Notes: generated from the letters alone by a model not told the origin. 64,000 nucleotides of DNA from an uncultured Lachnospiraceae bacterium (GCA_949949005.1 CATLHM010000001.1:1-64000); one strand, 5' to 3'. Counted from the first letter of the stretch, positions 49,940-59,221 are shown. Numbers and translations are program-made.

Positions 49940-52627
49940 ATGCAGGTATATGATTGCAGGGTAAATCATCTAGCGAATCCCCTGGGTTACCAGATCAAGG
50001 AGCCGGTGTTTTCCTGGAAGGTAGGGGGCGCAGCGGGTAAAAAGCAAAAGGCCGCAAGAATCCTGGTTTCCCTGAAGGAGGATTTCAGCGAGCCTGTGCT
50101 GGATACCGGATGGCGGGAGGATTTGGACTCGCTGGGAACCAGGCCGGGACTGGCCGGGGAGGCAGGCCTTAGGCCTTATACCAGGTATTATTGGACGGTG
50201 CAGGTAAGGAGCGGGCAGGGCGAGGAGGCATCCGGGGAGCTCTGTTGGTTTGAAACCGCCAAAGAAAAGGAGCCCTGGGAGGCAAAGTGGATCGGATGCA
50301 GGAGTCAGGAAAAGAGGCATCCTGTTTTTTCAAAGGAGTTTGCCCTGTCCAAAGAAGTGGAGAAAGCCCGGCTTTACATCTGCGGGCTGGGGCTTTACGA
50401 GGCCTACATTAATGGAAGGAAAGCCGGGGATGAGCTGCTGACTCCCTACAGCAACAATTATCATGCGTGGCTGCAGTACCAGACCTATGACGTGACGGAG
50501 CTTTTGACGCAGGTGTCTGCGGCAGAGGAGCCCGCAGCCCGGAAGCCTTTAGCACAGGTGTCTGCCTCACGAAAGCATTCAGGGCAGGAAAGCGCAAAGT
50601 TGGAGGTACATCTGGGCAACGGCTGGTACAAAGGGAGATTCAGCTATGACGACAGCACCGGAAAGGGCTATTACGGCGACGACTGGAAGCTGATCGCAGA
50701 GCTTCGGGTGTCTTATGCGGACGGCAGCAGCCAGGTGTTTGGCACCGACGGGAGCTGGCAGATGGGATTTGGCAATATTACGGACTCCAATCTCTATGAC
50801 GGGGAGCATGTGGATGATACCCTGCCCCGGGAGGCTTTACAGCAGGCAGAGCTTATGGAGGCGCCAGGAGCCCCTCTTTGTGCAAGGCTGAGCACGCCCG
50901 TAAGGGTGAGGGAGGAACTGCCCGCAGTAGAGCTGATCCACACGCCTGCCGGGGAGACGGTGCTGGATTTGGGACAGAACATTGCGGGGAGTTTTCGCCT
51001 GAGGGTGAAGGAGCCCAAAGGGGCCCGAATCCGCCTGCAGTTTGGCGAAATTCTCCAGCAGGGGAATTTTTACAGAGACAATCTGCGCTCGGCAAAGGCG
51101 GAGTACACGTATATTTCCGACGGAGAAGAGCATGTGCTGACGCCTCATTTTACCTTCTATGGTTACCGCTATGTGAAGGTGGAGGGAGTCCCTTCCCTGA
51201 AAAAGGAGGACTTTTCCGGGCTTGCGCTTTATTCCGAGCTTGTGCAGACGGGCTTTTTGACCACAGGAAATGCCTTGGTCAACCGGTTGATCTTAAATAC
51301 CCAGTGGGGACAGAAGGGGAACTTTTTGGATGTGCCTACGGACTGCCCCCAGCGGGATGAGCGTATGGGGTGGACGGGGGATGCCCAGGTCTTTTCGGCT
51401 ACGGCCTGCTATCAGATGGACAGTTATGCCTTTTTTAAAAAATACCTTTATGATATGGCCACGGAACAGGAGGCAGGGGAGGGACGGGTACCGGAGGTGG
51501 TGCCCTCCTTCGGACATGAGAACACTTCCTGCGCATGGGGAGATGCGGCCTGTGTCATCCCCTGGAATCTGTACCGTTTTTATGGGGATAAGCAGATACT
51601 GGAGGAGCAGTATGAGAGCATGAAGGCCTGGGTGGACTACATGACCCGGGTGGACGGCGCGGACAATGGCTGGCGCAGGAGATTTCATTTCGGAGACTGG
51701 CTGGCTCTGGACGGGCCCGGCGGCATAGACGGCGTGATGGGCGGCACGGAGGTAGGGTTTATCGCCAGCACCTATTACCGCTACAGCACCCAGCTTCTGG
51801 CGAAAGCGGCCAGAGTCCTTGGAAAAGAGGAGGAGGCTTCCCGCTATGAGGCTTTGGCGGCCAGAATCCTTGACGGCATCCGGCAGGAGTATTTTTCCCC
51901 TCTGGGACGGTGCTGTATCGACACCCAGACCGGGCTTTTGCTCACCCTGCGCCATGGGCTTTCGGTGAATCCGGAAAAAACGAAGGAAGCGCTGGTACAG
52001 AAGCTGAAGGACAACAACGGGATGCTCAAGACCGGTTTTGTGGGAACACCCCTTCTGTGCGAGGAGCTCACCCGCATGGGCAGAGTAGATATGGCCTATG
52101 ACCTTCTTTTGAATGAGGAATATCCCGGCTGGCTTTATGAGGTGAAGCTGGGAGCCACCACCATCTGGGAGCGCTGGAACAGTGTGCTGGCCGACGGAAG
52201 CATTTCCTCCACAGGGATGAACAGCTTAAACCATTATGCATATGGTTCTATTGTGGAGTGGATTTATTCCCGGTGTGCCGGAATTTTGCAGGATGAGGCT
52301 TATCCGGGCTTTCGTCGAGTGATTTTCTGCCCACAGGTGAGCCGGGAGCTTGGATGGGTGGACGCCCGGTATGATTCCGCCTCCGGAACCTGGCGGAGCA
52401 GTTGGAGAATTTTGGATGAGAACCACCTAGAGGTGAAGGTGAGCGTGCCTTTCGGGTGCAGCGCAGAGCTTCTGCTGCCTCTTGCCCCGGAAAGCCTTTG
52501 GGAGAGGGAGCCGGGCAATCCTGTGTTTGCCAATGTGAAGGATGGAAAAATCTATCTGGAAGCCGGGGAATACAGTATTTCCTACGAGACGGTCAAATCC
52601 ATGGAAAAGCAGGAAGCGGCAAAATAA
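49940..52627 (+). CDS. Alpha-L-rhamnosidase, GH78
   Basis: This 895-residue protein has the order of GH78: an N-terminal beta domain (PVFSWKVGGA), the Bac_rhamnosid_N region (EKARLYICGLGLYEAYINGR), a concanavalin-like domain (GETVLDLGQNIAGSFRLRVK) and the (alpha/alpha)6 barrel with DVPTDCPQRDERMGWTGDAQ (catalytic acid region) and GATTIWERWNSV. It releases L-rhamnose from plant or bacterial glycans. No signal peptide is present, so it acts in the cytosol. An insertion with QVSAAEEPAARKP and QVSASRKHSGQES interrupts the N-terminal part. GGAGGTCAAA precedes the ATG. Confidence 0.9.
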   Translation: MQVYDCRVNHLANPLGYQIKEPVFSWKVGGAAGKKQKAARILVSLKEDFSEPVLDTGWREDLDSLGTRPGLAGEAGLRPYTRYYWTVQVRSGQGEEASGELCWFETAKEKEPWEAKWIGCRSQEKRHPVFSKEFALSKEVEKARLYICGLGLYEAYINGRKAGDELLTPYSNNYHAWLQYQTYDVTELLTQVSAAEEPAARKPLAQVSASRKHSGQESAKLEVHLGNGWYKGRFSYDDSTGKGYYGDDWKLIAELRVSYADGSSQVFGTDGSWQMGFGNITDSNLYDGEHVDDTLPREALQQAELMEAPGAPLCARLSTPVRVREELPAVELIHTPAGETVLDLGQNIAGSFRLRVKEPKGARIRLQFGEILQQGNFYRDNLRSAKAEYTYISDGEEHVLTPHFTFYGYRYVKVEGVPSLKKEDFSGLALYSELVQTGFLTTGNALVNRLILNTQWGQKGNFLDVPTDCPQRDERMGWTGDAQVFSATACYQMDSYAFFKKYLYDMATEQEAGEGRVPEVVPSFGHENTSCAWGDAACVIPWNLYRFYGDKQILEEQYESMKAWVDYMTRVDGADNGWRRRFHFGDWLALDGPGGIDGVMGGTEVGFIASTYYRYSTQLLAKAARVLGKEEEASRYEALAARILDGIRQEYFSPLGRCCIDTQTGLLLTLRHGLSVNPEKTKEALVQKLKDNNGMLKTGFVGTPLLCEELTRMGRVDMAYDLLLNEEYPGWLYEVKLGATTIWERWNSVLADGSISSTGMNSLNHYAYGSIVEWIYSRCAGILQDEAYPGFRRVIFCPQVSRELGWVDARYDSASGTWRSSWRILDENHLEVKVSVPFGCSAELLLPLAPESLWEREPGNPVFANVKDGKIYLEAGEYSISYETVKSMEKQEAAK

Positions 52628-52678
52628 ACAGTATAGCCGTTTATAATACTTTTTACATAGATCAAGGAGGATGATGTG

Positions 52679-53527
52679 ATGAGTATGATGGGAGTTGGCG
52701 GAGTCAGTGTGAGTAAGGCCATTGTGCGGAACAGGGATGGAAGCGTGGCCGGAACCATGACATACCGCAAACCAGGAACAGGAAAAAAGAAAGCGCTGAG
52801 GTACAGCTTCAAGCGAATATCGGGACAGATTTTGTCCGCTAAGACACCCGGCGTGGCAAGGCGTGTGGTGACCAAAGCCCGCCACGAGGTGGTGAATCTT
52901 CTGAGGAAGAAGAATGGCGGTTATGACGAGGATGAGCTGCGGCACGCCATTATCCATGCGGAGAGGATGGTCAGGATCGCCAAAAAGAAGATGCGCCACT
53001 TACAGGAAGAGCAGGACGCCAAGAAGAAGGGCGGCATCTGCGAGGCGGAGGTGGCGGAAAAGACCGAGGAAGCCGCTTCCACCGAAGAAAAGCTGATGGA
53101 AGATTTAGGCGGCGAGGAAATCTTAAGCCAGGAAGAAATGAAAAAGCTTCTGGAAGAGTTTGAGGAAATCATGAAAGAGCTGGAGGAGAGCGGCGGCCTT
53201 GATTTGGAGGAGCTTATGCCTATCTCGTCAGAGGAAATGGATCCGGAGGATCTGGAGCTTTTAAAGAAAAAGCACCGGGCCAAGGAGATGAAGGAGATCA
53301 TGGAAGCAGATATGAAGTATCTGAAAGCCATGTTCAACAAGCTGGAAAGAGAGCGTCAGGAGAGCCTGGATTCCATTAAGAGCGACTTCGGCGCAAGCGG
53401 CCCCTCAAATGGCCAGTCCAACGGGGTTTCCTTGGAGCTTGGCGGTGTGATCGCCGCCCAGGGGGCGCAGCCCCTGACACAGATCACCGTCATGACAGAG
53501 GGCGGAAGCATTGACATTTCCCTGTAG
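52679..53527 (+). CDS. Unrecognised acidic coiled-coil protein
   Basis: This 282-residue protein has a basic N-terminal third (VSVSKAIVRNRDGSVAGTMT, KKKALRYSFKRISGQILSAK) followed by long acidic coiled coils (EEMKKLLEEFEEIMKELEES, EEMDPEDLELLKKKHRAK) and a Gly/Ser-rich end. GGAGG (52666-52670) fits the ATG at 52679. It is located between rhamnosidase and sugar isomerase. No family recognised; like 48519 and 49409 it looks lineage-specific. Confidence 0.65.
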   Translation: MSMMGVGGVSVSKAIVRNRDGSVAGTMTYRKPGTGKKKALRYSFKRISGQILSAKTPGVARRVVTKARHEVVNLLRKKNGGYDEDELRHAIIHAERMVRIAKKKMRHLQEEQDAKKKGGICEAEVAEKTEEAASTEEKLMEDLGGEEILSQEEMKKLLEEFEEIMKELEESGGLDLEELMPISSEEMDPEDLELLKKKHRAKEMKEIMEADMKYLKAMFNKLERERQESLDSIKSDFGASGPSNGQSNGVSLELGGVIAAQGAQPLTQITVMTEGGSIDISL

Positions 53528-53552
53528 TATGTGGGAAAATAGGAGAAGGAGA

Positions 53553-53577
53553 CAGGGGCGCCGGTAAGGCGCCCCTG
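53553..53577 (+). other. Strong 10-bp hairpin before the sugar isomerase gene
   Basis: CAGGGGCGCC and GGCGCCCCTG pair perfectly around GGTAA. No T run follows, so it is not a standard terminator. A second small stem (CGCC-TGAG-GGCG, about 53587-53598) lies before the GGAGGG of the next gene. Confidence 0.5.
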
Positions 53578-53620
53578 ATAAAAAAACGCCTGAGGGCGGC
53601 AGTATGGAGGGTAAGTTAAA

Positions 53621-54406
53621 GTGAAAACAGGAGCACAGCTTTACACGGTAAGGGCGTATACCCAGAATGAAAAGGATTTTGCCTATACCATGAAAAGGAT
53701 TGCCCAAATCGGGTATAAGACCGTTCAGATTTCGGCAATCGGAAAGGACATTCCCCCGGAGAGGATCCGTGAAATCTGCGACGGGGAGGGCCTGGAAATC
53801 GTGCTGACCCACAGCGATGTGAACCGTATTTTATATGACACGGACAAGCTGATTGCGGAGCATGAGGTTATGGGATGCCCTTATATCGGCATCGGTTCCA
53901 TGCCGGATAAATACCGGACGCCGGAATGGCTGTCCCATTTTGCAGAGGATTTCAGGGAGAGCGCCAAAAAGATTGCAGACGCAGGAAAGCTTTTAATGTA
54001 CCACAATCACAATTTTGAGTTCAGAAAGCTCAGGGCCGAGGGCGCTGCCCAGGGGGATGAAAACAAGCGCGTGATCGAGTACATGATGGAATGGTTTAAG
54101 CCGGAGGAGCTGGGTTTTACCTTAGATACCTATTGGGTGCAGGCCGCAGGCGGCGATGTGTGTGAGTGGATCAGGCTTCTGGCGGATCGGATTCCCTGCG
54201 TCCACTTAAAGGATATGGCGGTGGGAGAAGGGGGAGCCATGATGGCGCCGGTCATGGAAGGAAACCTGAATTTCCCGGCGATCCTTAAGGCACTGGAGTC
54301 CACAAGCTGCAAATATATGCTGGTAGAGCAGGATGTGTGTCTGACCAGTCCCTTTGACTGCTTAAAAACCAGCTATGAGAACCTTGCGGCGGCAGGGTAT
54401 TGCTGA
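53621..54406 (+). CDS. Sugar phosphate isomerase/epimerase (xylose isomerase-like barrel)
   Basis: This 261-residue TIM-barrel enzyme has metal and substrate motifs LMYHNHNFEF, LGFTLDTYWVQAAGGD, VHLKDMAVGEG and YMLVEQD. The family interconverts ketoses or dehydrates inositol-type sugars. GTG is the start, with GGAGGG upstream. With the next gene (a Gfo/Idh/MocA dehydrogenase) it forms a typical oxidise-isomerise pair for sugar or inositol degradation, possibly of rhamnosidase products. Confidence 0.85.
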   Translation: MKTGAQLYTVRAYTQNEKDFAYTMKRIAQIGYKTVQISAIGKDIPPERIREICDGEGLEIVLTHSDVNRILYDTDKLIAEHEVMGCPYIGIGSMPDKYRTPEWLSHFAEDFRESAKKIADAGKLLMYHNHNFEFRKLRAEGAAQGDENKRVIEYMMEWFKPEELGFTLDTYWVQAAGGDVCEWIRLLADRIPCVHLKDMAVGEGGAMMAPVMEGNLNFPAILKALESTSCKYMLVEQDVCLTSPFDCLKTSYENLAAAGYC

Positions 54407-54498
54407 TATTATTATAAGAGAGGGTAAAATAATTTGCCGGGACGGGCTTTTTGCCCTGTGCGGACAAAGAAGGAAGAGGAAAGGAGTATCGCAAAAAA

Positions 54499-55671
54499 AT
54501 GGATAAGGTAAAGTTGGGAATTATTGGAGTTGGAAACATGGGCTGCGGCCATATCGGAAACCTGTTAAAAGATCTGGTGCCGGAAATCGAGCTTGTGGCT
54601 GTGGCGGATAACAGAGAGGCAAGGAGAGCCTGGGCGAAGGAAAATCTGCCGGAGAGCATTGCAATTTTTGAGGATGGGGACAGCCTGATTGATTCGGGCG
54701 TCTGCGAGGCCGTGCTGATTGCCGTACCTCACTATGACCATCCGACTTTTGCGATCAAGGCTTTTGAGAAGGGACTCCATGTGATGTGCGAGAAGCCTGC
54801 CGGGGTTTACACCAAGCAGGTGCGCGAGATGAATGAGGCGGCCGCAAAGACAGACAAGGTATTCGCAATGATGTTCAACCAGCGTACCAATCACTTGTAC
54901 CGCAAGATGAAGGAGCTGGTAGAGAGTGGAAATTACGGAAAGATTAAGAGGGTAAACTGGATCATTACCGACTGGTACCGTACCCAGGCTTACTATAATT
55001 CCGGCGGCTGGAGGGCTACCTGGGCCGGAGAGGGCGGCGGCGTTCTGCTCAATCAGTGTCCCCACAACCTGGATTTACTGCAGTGGATCTGCGGACTGCC
55101 CGTGAAAGTTCAGGCTTTCTGCCACAATGGAAAATGGCATGATATTGAGGTGGAGGATGACGTGACGGCCTATCTGGAATTTGAGGGCGGGGCCACAGGA
55201 GTCTTTATCACAACCACGGCGGATGCCCCCGGAACCAACCGTTTTGAGATCACCATGGAAAAGGGCAAGCTGGTCTGCGAGAACGATGCCCTGACCTTAT
55301 ATGAGCTGGATGTCAACGAGAGAGAGCATTGCTTTACCAGCAAAGAAGGCTTTGCAAAGCCCACGGGTCATGAGATCAAAGTGGAGACGGACGGAGAAAA
55401 CTTACAGCATGTAGGCGTTCTGCGGGCCTTTGCCGCAAATATCCTGCGGGGCGAGCCGTTGGTGGCAAGAGGGGAGGAAGGCATCAATGGCCTTACCCTT
55501 TCCAATGCCATGCATCTGTCGAGCTGGCTGGGAAGGCCGGTGGAAATTCCCTTTGACGAGGAGCTTTTCTTAGAGAAGCTGAATGAGCATCGGGCAAACT
55601 CCAGACTGAAGGAGAATGTGCAGGAGGTTACTTTCGACACGGAGGGAAGTTACGGGATCGGGAGTAAATAA
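54499..55671 (+). CDS. Gfo/Idh/MocA-family oxidoreductase
   Basis: This 390-residue enzyme has an N-terminal Rossmann fold (KVKLGIIGVGNMGCGHIGNL), GLHVMCEKPAG (the conserved EKP with catalytic Lys) and a C-terminal substrate domain with GGGVLLNQCPHNLDLLQWIC (catalytic His region). It oxidises a sugar or inositol with NAD(P). The start at 54499 follows AAAGGAGTATCGC. It is probably in one operon with the isomerase 93 bp upstream. Confidence 0.9.
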   Translation: MDKVKLGIIGVGNMGCGHIGNLLKDLVPEIELVAVADNREARRAWAKENLPESIAIFEDGDSLIDSGVCEAVLIAVPHYDHPTFAIKAFEKGLHVMCEKPAGVYTKQVREMNEAAAKTDKVFAMMFNQRTNHLYRKMKELVESGNYGKIKRVNWIITDWYRTQAYYNSGGWRATWAGEGGGVLLNQCPHNLDLLQWICGLPVKVQAFCHNGKWHDIEVEDDVTAYLEFEGGATGVFITTTADAPGTNRFEITMEKGKLVCENDALTLYELDVNEREHCFTSKEGFAKPTGHEIKVETDGENLQHVGVLRAFAANILRGEPLVARGEEGINGLTLSNAMHLSSWLGRPVEIPFDEELFLEKLNEHRANSRLKENVQEVTFDTEGSYGIGSK

Positions 55672-55703
55672 CAGTATATATAGTGAAGGGATGGTGCAAA
55701 GGT

Positions 55704-55871
55704 ATGTCTGAAAAGGAACTTATCACAGTAACGATTGATAATTACATGAATCTTCAGCGTATCAAAAAAGCCAATGGCGATAAGGAAAATATAGAACTTG
55801 ACTATCAGTTAAAAGGACTTGTCGCTAAATTATCCAGCTTTGGTGTAAACGTGGAGGATTTGACGCTTTGA
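55704..55871 (+). CDS. Small unrecognised protein
   Basis: This 55-residue protein (MSEKELITVTIDNYMNLQRI and on) is hydrophilic. A GTG start at 55683 is also possible. GAAGGGA lies about 12 nt upstream of the ATG at 55704. No family recognised. Confidence 0.5.
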   Translation: MSEKELITVTIDNYMNLQRIKKANGDKENIELDYQLKGLVAKLSSFGVNVEDLTL

Positions 55872-55903
55872 CAGGAATTGAATAAGATTGAACCATGTTT
55901 TCA

Positions 55904-55940
55904 AGCAGGAGGTAGGTGAACTAATCACCTACCTCCTGCT
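55904..55940. other. Perfect 16-bp inverted repeat between convergent genes
   Basis: AGCAGGAGGTAGGTGA (55904-55919) and its exact complement (55925-55940) are separated by ACTAA. No T run follows on either strand. It lies between convergent genes and could be a factor-dependent or weak bidirectional terminator. Confidence 0.6.
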
Positions 55941-56001
55941 CGATTACACCTTACAGCATCTGTGTGTGCCGGGGACAGTCGGGACAACCCGGCGTGGCGT
56001 G

Positions 56002-56868
56002 TCAGGTATGACAAAACTTACACCCGGAGGGCGTGGCAGCGCAGCCTCCCAAGGCCGTTTCCCGAAGCTCATAGGGAATCCTTTTTCCCACATGGTACAT
56101 GGTGTCCAGCATTTCGTCAAAGGAAATCATCTGGCGGATACCGGCAAGGGCAATCTCGGCGGCGGCAAGGGCGTTGGCAACGCCGGCGGCGTTCCGGTTC
56201 TGGCAGGGGTACTCCACCAGCCCTCCCACCGGGTCGCACACCAGCCCCAGCATGTTGATCAGGACGGTGGAGGCGGCGTCCAGGCTTTGTGTGGGGCTGC
56301 CGCCCATGAGCTCTACGGCAGCGGAAGCGGCCATGGCGGCAGCTACGCCAACCTCTGCCTGACAGCCCCCGACCGCCCCTGCTACGGTGGCGTTGCGCAT
56401 GGCAAGATAGCCGATAGCCCCGGCGTTAAAGAGGGCGTCAATCATTTGTCCGTCCGAAAAGGAATAGCTCTGCTGGAGAGAGAGCAGCAGGCCCGGCACA
56501 ATGCCGGAGGAGCCTGCGGTGGGAGCGGCCACGATCACACCCATGGAAGCATTGACTTCCAGTACGGCCATGGCGTAGGTGATGCCCCGGCTTAAAACGC
56601 TTCCGCAGACAGCGCCTTTCTTTTCAAAGTTATCGCTTAACATTTTGGCCTGGCCTCCGATCAGCCCGCCCATGGAAGGGACAGCGCTTTTTAACGGGGC
56701 AAAGGCAGACTGACGCATAATTTCCAGAGCTTTTGCCATACGCGCGCATACTTCCGGCATGGACATTTCCGCCAGATCGCATTCGCGCAGCTTCATAATT
56801 TCTGAAATCGGCTTTTGTCTGCTGTCACATAAATTTAACAATTCTTCTGCATTTTTGAAATCTGTCAT
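56002..56868 (-). CDS. sdaAA: L-serine dehydratase, alpha subunit
   Basis: This 288-residue Fe-S subunit has the catalytic pattern GAVCGSVLSRGITYAMAVLE, VIVAAPTAGSSGIVPGLLLS and GCQAEVGVAAAMAAS, GLVCDPVGGLVEYPCQNRNA, and ends CKFCHT. Conserved cysteines ligate a 4Fe-4S cluster that acts as Lewis acid to make pyruvate and ammonia from serine. The start at 56868 follows GGGAGGAAAC. It is 62 bp downstream of the beta subunit on the same strand. Confidence 0.95.
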   Translation of the reverse strand: MTDFKNAEELLNLCDSRQKPISEIMKLRECDLAEMSMPEVCARMAKALEIMRQSAFAPLKSAVPSMGGLIGGQAKMLSDNFEKKGAVCGSVLSRGITYAMAVLEVNASMGVIVAAPTAGSSGIVPGLLLSLQQSYSFSDGQMIDALFNAGAIGYLAMRNATVAGAVGGCQAEVGVAAAMAASAAVELMGGSPTQSLDAASTVLINMLGLVCDPVGGLVEYPCQNRNAAGVANALAAAEIALAGIRQMISFDEMLDTMYHVGKRIPYELRETALGGCAATPSGCKFCHT

Positions 56869-56930
56869 ATCGAAGTTTCCTCCCAAAGCTTCCTTTTACG
56901 GGAAAAGCTAAAATTCTGTGCCGCTATGGC

Positions 56931-57599
56931 TTAATTTTGGATCAGCATCACGTCATGGATGTGGGGATTGTCCCTCAGCCGGGAAGCGATGTGGTCGGGG
57001 AGCTTTCCGTCCGACTCCACAATCGTGTATGCCGTCTCCCCTTTTGACTCCCGGAAAATGCGCATAAAAGCAATGTTGACATTGTAATCTCCCAGACATT
57101 TGGTGATGTGGGCCGCCACACCGGGCTTGTCCTGCTGAATAATGATGACGGCGTTATACTCTCCCGTGAAATCCACCTGCACCTGATTGATGCGCACGAT
57201 CCTCACCTTTCCGCCGCCTGTGGACTCCCCCCTTACGCTCATCACCCTGCCGTCCTCATTTTCCATGCGGATGTCAACGGTGTTGGGATGGAGATCGGTG
57301 TTTGTGTCGTTTGGGATAAAAGAAAAGTCGATTCCCTTGGCGGCGGCAATGGAAAAGGAATCCCGGATTCGGATGTCGTCGGTGGAGAATCCCATAATTC
57401 CCCCAAGGAGGGCACGGTCCGTACCGTGGCCCCGGTAGGTTTTGGAAAAGGAACCGTAGAGGGTAAAGGTTACCTTTTTAAGGACTCCGTTATTCATTTT
57501 CTGGGCCAGATAAGCGATGGCGCAGGCTCCGGCAGTATGGGAGCTGGAAGGCCCTACCATGTTGGGACCGATTACATCAAATACACTGATAAAAGACAT
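56931..57599 (-). CDS. sdaAB: L-serine dehydratase, beta subunit
   Basis: This 222-residue subunit has the signature SVFDVIGPNMVGPSSSHTAG and a C-terminal ACT domain (YNAVIIIQQDKPGVAAHITK, VNIAFMRIFRESKGETAY) that may bind serine. GAGGATACAAACT precedes the ATG at 57599; an upstream in-frame ATG at 57635 has no site. It is divergent from the sigma factor gene. Confidence 0.95.
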   Translation of the reverse strand: MSFISVFDVIGPNMVGPSSSHTAGACAIAYLAQKMNNGVLKKVTFTLYGSFSKTYRGHGTDRALLGGIMGFSTDDIRIRDSFSIAAAKGIDFSFIPNDTNTDLHPNTVDIRMENEDGRVMSVRGESTGGGKVRIVRINQVQVDFTGEYNAVIIIQQDKPGVAAHITKCLGDYNVNIAFMRIFRESKGETAYTIVESDGKLPDHIASRLRDNPHIHDVMLIQN

Positions 57600-57776
57600 A
57601 GTTTGTATCCTCGTTTCCCTGCGGTTTTTATGCAAAATGAAGAACTATGGAGCTGAAAAACCGCATATTTACAGAAAATTTTATCATATTTAAAGTTTGT
57701 TGACAACAAATTGAAAATATACTCGCAAATGAAAAAAGTTACATAGCAAAGATATTTTGATAAAATGGAAATAAAA

Positions 57777-57804
57777 TGTAACCTTTTGCCCACTTTGTGC
57801 GTGT
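57777..57804 (+). promoter_or_regulatory. Candidate ECF-type promoter
   Basis: TGTAAC (57777-57782) and CGTGT (57800-57804) are 17 nt apart, a box pair resembling autoregulated ECF promoters. It lies just upstream of the sigma gene (GGAGG then ATG at 57828). Confidence 0.45.
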
Positions 57805-57827
57805 TTAAAGCAAAGGAGGTGAAACAC

Positions 57828-58304
57828 ATGGATAGCGGGAAGGACATAAGGGAAGCGGTCATAAAATACAGCGATACCCTCTATAAAGTCTGTATTGTCA
57901 TACTCTGCAATGAGCATGATGTTCAGGACGCCATACAGGAGACATTTTGCCGTTATCTGGAAAAAAAGCCAAAGTTTCGCGATGAGGAGCATGAAAAGGC
58001 ATGGCTGATCCGGGTGGCTACCAATATCTGCCGTGACATGATACGCTTCCGAATCCGGCACCCAAAGGTTTCCATCGACGAAATAGAAAACACTCTTGCG
58101 GCGCCGGAGGAAAAAGAGATATTAAGAGAACTTCTCGAACTGCCAGTCAGGCAAAAAACAGTCATTTATCTGCACTATGTAGAAGGATACCAGATAAAGG
58201 AAATAGCAGATATTCTTGGAATCACAAAAAGCGCGGTAAAGCTTCGGCTGCTGCGGGGAAGAAAACAGATGCGGGATGCGGTCAGTATGGAAGGAGGCAT
58301 ATAA
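57828..58304 (+). CDS. RNA polymerase sigma factor, ECF-like
   Basis: This 158-residue sigma-70-family factor has region 2 (AVIKYSDTLYKVCIVILCNE, VQDAIQETFCRYLEKKPKF, KAWLIRVATNICRDMIR) and region 4 (LPVRQKTVIYLHYVEGYQIK, EIADILGITKSAVKLRLLRG). AAAGGAGGTG lies before the ATG at 57828. The stop overlaps the next ATG (TAATG), so the downstream membrane protein is probably its anti-sigma factor. Confidence 0.9.
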   Translation: MDSGKDIREAVIKYSDTLYKVCIVILCNEHDVQDAIQETFCRYLEKKPKFRDEEHEKAWLIRVATNICRDMIRFRIRHPKVSIDEIENTLAAPEEKEILRELLELPVRQKTVIYLHYVEGYQIKEIADILGITKSAVKLRLLRGRKQMRDAVSMEGGI

Positions 58305-59197
58305 TGGACGGATATGAGGTAAAGAAAGTCATGGATCAGGTGCATATTTCATCAAAGATGCAGGAGGAGATCATTGGGAATATCCGGAAACGGACGGAGC
58401 ATGGAAATAAGAATACAAACGTGTGGAGCTTTAGAAGGATGGCGACGGCTGCGGCAGCGTTCGTACTGGCGGCAGGTGTAGTCAGCTTTCCGGTGCGGGC
58501 GTTCGTGGAAAGCGTGGTGCAGGAGAGAATGGAGAGCGTTCCCGAAGAGGAAATGAAAGGGCTTAACGATATGGTGCAGTCGCAGCATGACGTGTTGGCG
58601 GACGGTTTTTCAAGGGCGTATTCCGACAGTGAAAAGGAACGCAGTGAAGCACTCTGGCAGGCATATAAAAACGGGACATTCCCCGAAAAGGTCATTGCAC
58701 AGGCAGACAGTGAGGAGGATGCACCGGAGGGTACGCTCTGCTATATCAGGGCTACGGGCGTTTTCAATCTTCCCGCGCAGGAAATGACGGACGAGGAAAT
58801 GCTTCAGATTATTGATTTCCAGCATAAGATGAGCTATGCTGTTGCACATGGTCCGCAGGTACAGGCAGCCGCAGCGGAGGCACGGGAAAAAACAGCACGG
58901 CTTGAAAAAGCTGTACAGGACGCAAATGGAATCAGCAGGGATGAAGCGGTTGAAATTGCAAAAAAACAGTTATTGACAGATCTTGGCGATAAGGCGGATG
59001 AACTGGAATTAATGACAGACAGTTCCGGCAGCGGCGCGAGCCTGTTGGACGCATCGGATTATTCGGAAGCAGAGTTTACGGGTGAGAGCAAGGCGGGCGT
59101 GATATACGACATAAGTTTTGGTAATCCGGATACCCATGCTGTTTATGGATACATCATTGACGCTGTGGACGGAAGTATTCTGTACATATACAAGTAA
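58304..59197 (+). CDS. Probable anti-sigma membrane protein
   Basis: This 297-residue protein has a cytosolic N-terminus of about 45 residues, one membrane helix (RMATAAAAFVLAAGVVSFPV) and a large outside domain. That domain (YSDSEKERSEALWQAYKNGT, EDAPEGTLCYIRATG, ISRDEAVEIAKKQLLTDLGD, YIIDAVDGSILYIYK) is shared with the lipoprotein at 59299. The ISRDEAVEIAKKQL and VDGSIL segments look PepSY-like. It starts one base inside the sigma stop, typical of sigma/anti-sigma pairs. The membrane topology fits signal sensing at the cell surface. Confidence 0.75.
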   Translation: MDGYEVKKVMDQVHISSKMQEEIIGNIRKRTEHGNKNTNVWSFRRMATAAAAFVLAAGVVSFPVRAFVESVVQERMESVPEEEMKGLNDMVQSQHDVLADGFSRAYSDSEKERSEALWQAYKNGTFPEKVIAQADSEEDAPEGTLCYIRATGVFNLPAQEMTDEEMLQIIDFQHKMSYAVAHGPQVQAAAAEAREKTARLEKAVQDANGISRDEAVEIAKKQLLTDLGDKADELELMTDSSGSGASLLDASDYSEAEFTGESKAGVIYDISFGNPDTHAVYGYIIDAVDGSILYIYK

Positions 59198-59221
59198 AAT
59201 ACAAAAATATTGAAGCGGTAG

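Noticed and set aside
55888-56595. A 235-codon plus-strand frame antisense to L-serine dehydratase alpha
   Set aside because: The minus strand encodes a complete SdaAA with catalytic motifs; the plus frame is rich in Gly/His without a recognisable fold.
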